Positions 57,576-64,000 of a stretch of DNA of 64,000 nt are shown here, piece after piece. Source of the stretch: Amorphophallus konjac (taxonomy: Eukaryota; Streptophyta; Magnoliopsida; Alismatales; Araceae); NCBI GenBank assembly GCA_022559845.1, contig CM040128.1, forward strand, positions 177,374,413 to 177,438,412, read 5' to 3'. The translations under genes were made by a program, and so were the position numbers. How positions within the stretch are numbered: position 1 is the first letter of the stretch; each line of letters begins with the position of its first letter. The notes under the pieces were generated by a model that was given only the letters and a program-made list of their open reading frames with translations, ran no database searches and was not told the origin of the DNA.

Positions 57576-59149
57576 ATAGAAGGGTGCAAACAATATGTGT
57601 GTATATTGTGATGAGATTAACATGAATAGATTGATCTAATATGCCATGATGAACATAGATAAAGAAGGTGCAAAAGTGCAAGTCACAAGAAAAACTATGC
57701 AAACAGTGCAAATGGGGTGCAAAGACTGATGCAAACAGTAGGGCAAACGACGTCCAAATAGAGAGAAAATTGAGATGATAGACGAATTTAGTGTTGTAAA
57801 GAAGTAGGAACAAGAATCACTCCAAAAGGAGGTCGGGATAAAAAGTTATGACGTCGGAGATTTGGGGAAAAAACATGAACTGTGCAGAAAATGCAGAATA
57901 GTGCACAAAATGGACTCAAAGAATGATAAATATCTCAGAGAATAAGACACCAAAAAAGGAAAGAGAGGATGCTATGGAAAGGTGCGAATATTGTGGTGAA
58001 ACTAGGGTAGAAACAAGGGTGTAGAAACAAGGGTTTAAAACGGAGAAGAGACAAGTGAAAAACGGGGTGGAAAACATAAGAAAATAAAAGGGGTGCAAAG
58101 CATGACAGAATAGAGACCAAGTGTGAAAATAGAATGAAAGTGCAAAACTTATGGACAAAAATATGTATGCAGATGATGAGATAATGAGCCCAAAACTAAG
58201 GAAAACAAAGATTATACTTCCCTTAAGAGCCTGGAGTTGAAAGGATGGATCAAAGGTGCACCATGGCCTCGCTCCGGCGACGCAAACATGCCCTCGTCGC
58301 AAGAAATCTGGGTTTCAGAAAAGTGCAGAACAGAGTGGTGAAACCTCAAAAGTTGGGGCTTGAAAGAGGGGGAAAAGATAGGAGAAATCAGGAACATATA
58401 TAATCAAAATGAAGCTAATACTCCCCTCTTCAAGATGGAGTTGAAGGAGGATGAAAAGGATGAAGCATGACTCCGCCCCGGCTTGATGAACAGGGCCCCG
58501 TCGCGGACTTGTAGTAGAAAACCAGCAAACTGTGATGATTTGCCAAAAGGAGAGGCGGAGTTGAGTGGGCGAATGTTGATGAAATTGAGCAAATAAGGAA
58601 CCAAAACAAAGCTAATACTTCCCTCTTTAGGGTATGGTCGAAGGAGGATGAAGACAGTTCAGCATGGCTTCGCCGTCGCCTTGGAAACGTGCCCCCGTCG
58701 CGTGGTTTGCACAGGGCCCTTTATATAGAAAATTGCCCAAGTCCCCAACTTTCCTCCACGAGTTTAAGAGATAGAATCCACCAAATCTCGAGATCTAGGG
58801 ATCAATCTCGAGATAATAGTCAAGATAAGATGTAGGAGAAATCAAGACTCTATTTGGATGAAGGATCTAGAAGATATGGCTTCTAGAAGGAGGCCCCGTC
58901 GCCCAAAAAATAGAGTTTATGTTATAGCAGGACACCTAAATCCCCAACTTTCATCCATGATTCTGATCAAGATGGCCAATGAAAATTGGAGTTCTTTGGA
59001 CCGAATTCAACATAATACCAAGGAGAAGCCATAGGAAGAAACGGGGACTGATTTGGATAAGAATATGAAGAGATATAGCCATTCAAAGAAGGCCACGACG
59101 GACACAAAACTGAGAGAGTCCAGCAGAAGTTGGACTCTCGGGTGGGCTA

Positions 59150-59201
59150 GCAGTCGCGCGACTGACCGCTTGGTCCACCAAGCGGTCGGCCGAGCGACCG
59201 C
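59150..59201. repeat. Paired GCGGTC-N8-GACCGC palindromes, D 5' LTR
   Basis: Units at 59150-59169 (first arm GCAGTC) and 59182-59201, 32 bp apart, as in the 3' LTR. Confidence 0.9.
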
Positions 59202-59447
59202 TAGGCAACAAAGAATGGTTTTTTTGCAATTTTGGTCCATCGGATGCCCGTTTGACCTCTGAATCGACCCGAACGATCTCGAAAGTTGGGAAATTGATGA
59301 TAAAACCTTCCAAGGCTAAATGGGCTTGAAAATGATGAGAAAATGGGCTCAAAGATGACTCTAAAACAATGGTTAATTTCGGGCATAATGGAGATAATTA
59401 AGAGAAATAACGCGACTTATGGGCCGAAAACGGGTGTCAACAGTAGG

Positions 59448-60028
59448 TTTATAGGACTTCTTGCACGAGGCCCAACCTTTCTAGCCAGCCAGGAGGGGTG
59501 GAGATCAAAGTTCCAAACTACTATTCTGGGTGCCCAAGCTGTCATCTGGGAGGCCGTTTTCAGATATAAGGCGATCTATCGTAAGATCGTTTGCTGCTGA
59601 ATTGCGGTTGTCTGCTAGACCATTTTTTATCTGTGCGCCTGGTTTTCTCTCTCCCGTGGGCGGGTGACTTCAACTGGCTCTTTCCAAGGTATTATTGTGG
59701 TTTTCACTACTTTAATTACTTTCGTGGCGATCACACATCTTTAGTTGGGTATTTGTTCATCTTTGTCATTATCTTTGCTTGCCTTCTTTTTACTTTATTT
59801 GCTCCACCTATGGTGTGTGTTTTTATTTTATTCCTTTGCTCCACGCCCCGGCGTGTGTTTTTATTTTTTCTTCTTATAAGCATTGATGACATGCCCATGC
59901 TCTTGATTTTGTGATTGTTTGAGTTAGGTTATTACTTGCTCATATACTTTCATATATTTCTCTCTCATATTCACATCATTCACATTCATCATTCATCACA
60001 TCACACACACACACAAAAACTATCAACA
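59448..60028 (+). repeat. Element G 5' LTR, right part
   Basis: Continuation of 2474-3537 after D, ending TATCAACA. Two degenerate palindromic units lie at 59571-59590 and 59604-59623, 33 bp apart. The end carries a CA-rich microsatellite (60001-60014). Confidence 0.65.
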
Positions 60029-60730
60029 CCCCCATTTTTTAGCGATCACGGTGGGACATCTAGTGCCAATCGTGCTGAGTTCTTATTTCACATGCTGTAT
60101 TTAGTTTATCTCAGTAGCCCTTGTGATGTCCCTGATTTTCCCATTTTATTTCCTATTGTTTCTGCTCCCTGTTTCTTTGGCGGTCTCCTATCTGGCCATT
60201 TTTGGCTTAAAAGCGGTCTAGCGATAGACCGTCTTATCTCATAGCGGTCTCCTGGACGACCGTTTCTCCAGTCACAGGTATGCACACCAAGGTTGCTCAT
60301 ATTTCTACAGTTTTTGACTGTGATCATTATTCTTAGGTGCTATCTGGTCTCCTCCTTGTTGTTATTCATTTATACATCATTATTTGCATATTGATTGTTA
60401 GTTTTAGACTAGAAATTGCATGCACTCCGATGCACATAGGGTCATTCATATTTCACATCATAGTTGCATTTCCTACCTTGGTGTGTGAACCTCTTGTCTC
60501 CATACTCCTTGGGGCCGACTATGTGACCACATCAGGGACCTCCATAAGTCCCCGCGAGCCGTGGATTCCCACATGGACGTCGGGCCGATTGTACCTTTAC
60601 CACACTGTATCTAGGTTGCATAAGTGAGGGAGAGTTCACCCCTAGAGTTAACCAAGTCCCAAACATCTTTCCTATTAGGAACCTTGTTGGAGAGAATATT
60701 TAAATTCAAATCATTAAGGTTCTTGTTGGC
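60029..60730 (+). other. G primer site region and leader
   Basis: Just after the LTR end, TTAGCGATCACGGTGGGAC (60039-60057) matches D's primer-site region with one change. The following about 700 bases are an inverted, diverged copy of D's leader, including the ATTGCATGCACTCC and CCGCGAGCCGTGGATTCC segments. Palindromic units lie at 60180 (weak), 60213-60232 and 60244-60263. No gag start is found before the sequence turns unfamiliar. Confidence 0.6.
60213..60263. repeat. GCGGTC-N8-GACCGT palindromes in G leader
   Basis: Units at 60213-60232 and 60244-60263, 31 bp apart, with a weaker unit at 60180. They lie downstream of the primer site, not in U3. Confidence 0.85.
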
Positions 60731-63300
60731 ACTCAAAATATATTCAATGGCAATCAAGCCTCAAAGATAAATGATGTGGCCCACTGAAGTAGAGAAGCTG
60801 AAGAAGATTAATACACTGAAGCCTTCTGAAGCTGCCAGAGCCTTAGGTGACCCAGTATGAACGCCGAGGACTTCACCTCAGGAGAGTCGAAAAGAATTCA
60901 CAACAAACCGATAGTGTCATCAGGCCTGTCCAATGAATCAGTTTCGACTCAGTCGTGCCGCATAAACAATATTCGTCGTCCGACCAATGACGAGAAAGCA
61001 CCCGGTGGTTCGTCACCTGACAAGAGACTCTCCTGAGGTTATAGAATGTCTCTGGACCTTCAGACTAAGGAACCAAAGGCTCCGTCAGTAGATGTCCGGG
61101 ACAACTCGGCACGGGTACGGCTCCTCAACAAAGCAGGTCCGTTAGTGACCAAATGACCGCCCAGTCTAGGTGAAGGCATCCCGGGTAGTATCCCACTCCC
61201 CGAGAAAGCTAACAATGCAGGTTAAGTCAAGCCAGCAGCACAAATCACTGTGCCAAAGGCCACGTTAGCGGAAAACCCATGTGTCCGAGCTGAGGATGCA
61301 CGAGGTTCCGAAAGCAGCCGTTCAGTGGCCTGAATGCTCTTTCAGTACACCCCACCGTGGTTTTGTGAGACCAGGACAAGATGAAGGGTCACAGTGATGC
61401 CCGGGGTCAGTCCGGGGCCCACTATCGGGCTCGTGCCAAGCAAGCACGACGGAATGGGCTTAATCCAACGCGCCCTCTTCCCAGCCTGCCCCACTTTATG
61501 GCGCCCTCTTCCCGGCGCGCAAAGGCAGCTCGGCCCTCTTCTATGGCACGCTCACCTCACGCCGGGGAGGAATCACGCTAAGGTGTGCTATATATAGAAC
61601 GGATTAAGAAGAAAGAGAAATATCGAAGAAGAAAATATCACTGCGGAGAGGGTAGTCAATCGCCTGAGAAGGAAAAGCTTGAGAAAGAAGTAGGGTTTCT
61701 GAGAGTGAGGCTCGGAGAACCGCCGCCCTTCCCGGTCGTCCGTCTGTCTGAGGAGGCCCGAAGCCGGAGAGGAAGGCCCTTGTCTGATACTCTATTTTCT
61801 GCGGCAAAGGTTTTAGGTGGGTTCCGACGATTTCCCCGTTCCCCTTTTTTTCTATTTTCTTTGGGCGATATTCCTGTAAATGAGTGAAGTCGAAGGGGCG
61901 ATGATATGAGCCCGTCTTCCTCTTCGTTCCTCTGCTTCTTCCTCCTCTGTAACTGGGATTGATTCTCATCTGTGATACTGGTGGCTAGCTCATGAGCGAC
62001 AATGCCATGCCGCGCCGTAGGCATGTTGTATCGAGCCTTTTTTGATAATGAAATGGATGATGTTGGATGTGGCAATGCCTTTGTATGCTTTTTCCCCTCC
62101 CTCTGAGTCTATTCGATCTTCTGTTTCATGGGCTTGACTGCTCAACTTCCTCCCATCAACACCGAGCGAGCCCTGGTTCTCTCCAGGGCAATATTAACAT
62201 TGTATCCCCCTTTCCCCGGGGTCTCTCCTCAATGGAATGGTCTCTTCAGTTTTTTTCCCGTGTTTAACGAGGCTTTATCTCCAGAGGCACACGCTTATGT
62301 GCATTTCTGGTTACCTCTGGGACTGCCCTTGTAGTTCGTTCATTCATTGCTGTGAATTGGAGGGAACACGACTGTCCCTATAATCTGGGCATAGGGCCCT
62401 CTCATATGATCGCATCTTCGCATACTACCCAATGGTTGTTCGAGGATTTGCCTCTACTAATCCCCGTAGCTCGTATGCTAACTTACAGAGTTCGCAGACT
62501 AGCCTGCTATCTTCCTAATGTTAATCTACTAACATGCTGACCAGCTGACTGGCTAACTCTATTATATGTATATCTGAGTCTCGGTGGGCTAACGGTTGAA
62601 TTACCACCTCTTACTACGTATGAATAACGCCGTGTTTTGTTGTTGTCCCTGTACATGATGGTCCAGCAGCCTGGGGAGAGGGGGACATTCCCCATCAACA
62701 TTCTTGAGTCACCATTGGGTCATAGGGGTATGTCCATTCATGGCATATTCCCTTCTGAGCCACCAGAGGTGAATATTAACGGGTTCATCACCCAACATTA
62801 AACCCACTATCCCGAAGGGAATGGTGGTGGCCATGGGTTGTGTGCCCCTCGTAGGCTAGCCCTCGGGGTTTCCTTCCTTACTGGTCGTCCCTCTCTCAAT
62901 TATGATTTGGCCCATGGAATACTGGTGCCCCTCGTAGGCTAGCCCTCGGGGTCTTCCATCCATTCGAGTCTGCCGACCGTCGTTGTGCCACCCGGTATTA
63001 AAGAGCTTACTCCATCCGTGGGTATGCCTCCGCTTTCCCCTTGTAACCCTCCAGAGAGGGGGAGGTGCTGTCAAAATTTCGTCAGATATGTTTGACTGCT
63101 TGCCCTCATAATTTGGGCTTAATAAAGACATGATTTCAAAACAATTAACTTTTGTGCTCGAGTATGAACCTCGCACGAGTCCCAACCCTGTCTCAAGGGC
63201 ATCCTGGACCTCAATTCACTCATCAATCAACTCAATGCATCTTAATAAACTAAATAAACTCAAAATACTCAAAAATACCTAAAAAATCAGCTAATTCGAC
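60731..63300. other. Unassigned region with promoter-like TATA and degenerate frames
   Basis: No retroelement domain is recognised. A perfect 12-bp inverted repeat CTCAGGAGAGTC/GACTCTCCTGAG lies at 60877-60888 and 61026-61037. A TATATATA at 61589-61596 is followed by purine-rich leader-like sequence and a 100-codon frame (61585-61887). Frames at 62128-62334 and 62352-62540 read like diverged protein (PPFPGVSPQWNGLFSFFPVF; HTTQWLFEDLPLLIPVARM) but match nothing I know. Another mobile element inserted in G's leader is the likeliest explanation. Confidence 0.35.
62842..62951. repeat. 27-bp direct repeat, 83 bp apart
   Basis: The same 27 bases, starting GTGCCCCTCGTAGGC and ending CCTCGGGG, occur at 62842-62868 and 62925-62951 without mismatch. 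They contain an imperfect hairpin. Confidence 0.9.
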
Positions 63301-63337
63301 GTGGTCCTAATCCGGTGCACCCTAATACGGCGCGGTA

Positions 63338-63352
63338 CCCCCCCCCCCCCCC
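63338..63352. repeat. C15 homopolymer
   Basis: A run of 15 C residues in GC-rich context (CGCGGTA-C15-GTGCCGG). The length may be unstable or an assembly artefact. Confidence 0.9.
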
Positions 63353-63549
63353 GTGCCGGAATAGCTTCACACTCAAATCTTTTGATTTTTATTTGGCCAC
63401 CACTCGGCGTGCCCTGGGCGGAGCGCGCCGGTTAAAGCCACTCCCCCCTCCGCGCTGTTTGTAGATTTGATTAAAATCCACTAAGATAATAATAAAAGAA
63501 AAGCATGCACGTGGTGCTAATACGGAGGGTGATCGCCAGAGACCGCAGG

Positions 63550-64000
63550 CCTCAAATGATATATCAAAGAAATAAAGGAGGGATCGTGGACATAAATACC
63601 TCAAAAAATGCGGGGGACATTGTCGATGACTTCCTTCTCGTCCGATCGGCCGGCCGACGGAGAGAGTCTTCTTAGATTGCCCTTGCAAGAAACACAAACA
63701 CCAATAAAAATAATGGAATTAGAACTCAATGTGTAATATCAATCCCAATTAAATATACATGACATGAAAGCACGGAGAATGACACACCTGCTGGGCATTG
63801 GGCCTTTAAACCCCAATGCAATGGGTATGTGTGAGATGATGAATGTTAAAAATTAGTGTGCCAGTGTGCACTGTGAAAGGCTCAACGTGGTTGAGATGTG
63901 GAGAAACGGTGTGAAAACAGATGTTATGCATGCATGCAGTTGACAAAATAATGGAAAAGAATAAAGGAAGGGGAAGAAGAAAGGGATCCTGAGTTTTCTC
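63550..64000 (-). repeat. Probable part of a third, distant D/G-type LTR
   Basis: The order of features matches U5 of D's LTR read in the same direction: a GATTACCT-like segment near 63595, a GCAAGAAACACAAAC segment near 63680, then CACCTGCTGGGC and GGGCCTTTAAACCCC near 63785-63815, followed by GGGTATGTGTG. On the minus strand this gives GGGGTTTAAAGGCCC and CAG|GTGTGT, the same hairpin plus donor-like arrangement. Similarity is patchy and the element runs off the window. Confidence 0.4.

Larger units (their letters stand above)
3538..59442 (-). mobile_element. Element D: Tat-like gypsy LTR retrotransposon without pol, host of all other nested elements
   Basis: On the minus strand the element runs from 59442 (TGTTGACACCC) to 3538 (CATCATCA). 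It is flanked by GCAGG (3533-3537) and GTAGG (59443-59447), a 5-bp target duplication with one change. Without guests A and E it is about 12.1 kb: 5' LTR 57105-59442, primer site, leader, one long gag-derived frame in three pieces (56218-55711, 26823-24168, 9242-9020), a roughly 3 kb non-coding tail, and 3' LTR 3538-5989. No reverse transcriptase, RNase H or integrase motif appears in any minus-strand piece, so it is non-autonomous. The Gag resembles those of Tat-lineage gypsy elements. Confidence 0.85.
57105..59442 (-). repeat. D 5' LTR (2338 bp)
   Basis: Direct repeat of 3538-5989. It holds palindromic units at 59150 and 59182 in U3, a TATA-like TTCTATATAA on the minus strand at 58721-58730, and, in U5, a hairpin GGGGTTAAAAACCC followed by the donor-like CGG|TAAG context at 57548-57575. 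Confidence 0.9.

Overview
The window is repeat-rich plant nuclear DNA. I recognise no host gene. Almost everything is LTR retrotransposon: Ty1/copia elements of Sirevirus type, Ty3/gypsy chromoviruses with intact or decayed chromodomain polyproteins, and Tat-like gypsy elements. The mix points to a seed plant, most likely an angiosperm, with a large transposon-filled genome. The species cannot be told.

Layout, as a nest read from the outside in (letters are mine). H (1-1779, +): copia LTR, primer site and start of gag, cut by the window edge and by another break. G (+): a Tat-like LTR starting at 2474, split at 3537 and resumed at 59448, followed by its own leader. D (3538-59442, - strand, about 12.1 kb without its guests): sits in G's LTR between a near-perfect 5-bp target duplication (GCAGG/GTAGG). 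It has 2.3-2.5 kb LTRs and one very long gag-derived reading frame, with no visible protease, reverse transcriptase or integrase. Two guest stacks split that frame. Stack 1: E (9243-24167, +), a Sirevirus-like copia element with gag only, which contains F (15138-21487, -), a pol-less chromovirus relative (duplication ATATC). Stack 2: A (26824-55705, +, ACTTG) contains B (31743-50878, +, AAGGA), which contains C (36405-45743, -, CGGGG). A, B and C are full-length chromoviruses. A and B are pseudogenised. C has an uninterrupted 1641-residue polyprotein and two 2168-bp LTRs with about ten mismatches, so it is the youngest.

The rest: 1780-2473 and 60731-63300 hold unassigned sequence. About 63550-64000 looks like part of a third LTR distantly related to those of D and G.

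Three points deserve attention. First, D's frame fuses a Tat-like Gag to a proline-rich linker, a roughly 230-residue domain I do not recognise, a basic cluster and an 11-residue repeat, where pol would normally be. Second, D and G share a 20-bp palindrome, GCGGTC-N8-GACCGC, set in pairs 31-33 bp apart. Analogous but different arrays sit in the copia LTRs of H and E. Third, E's Gag carries at least seven zinc knuckles.

The elements work as parasites on one another. Only C looks able to supply its own enzymes. D, E and F lack pol and would need enzymes from relatives.
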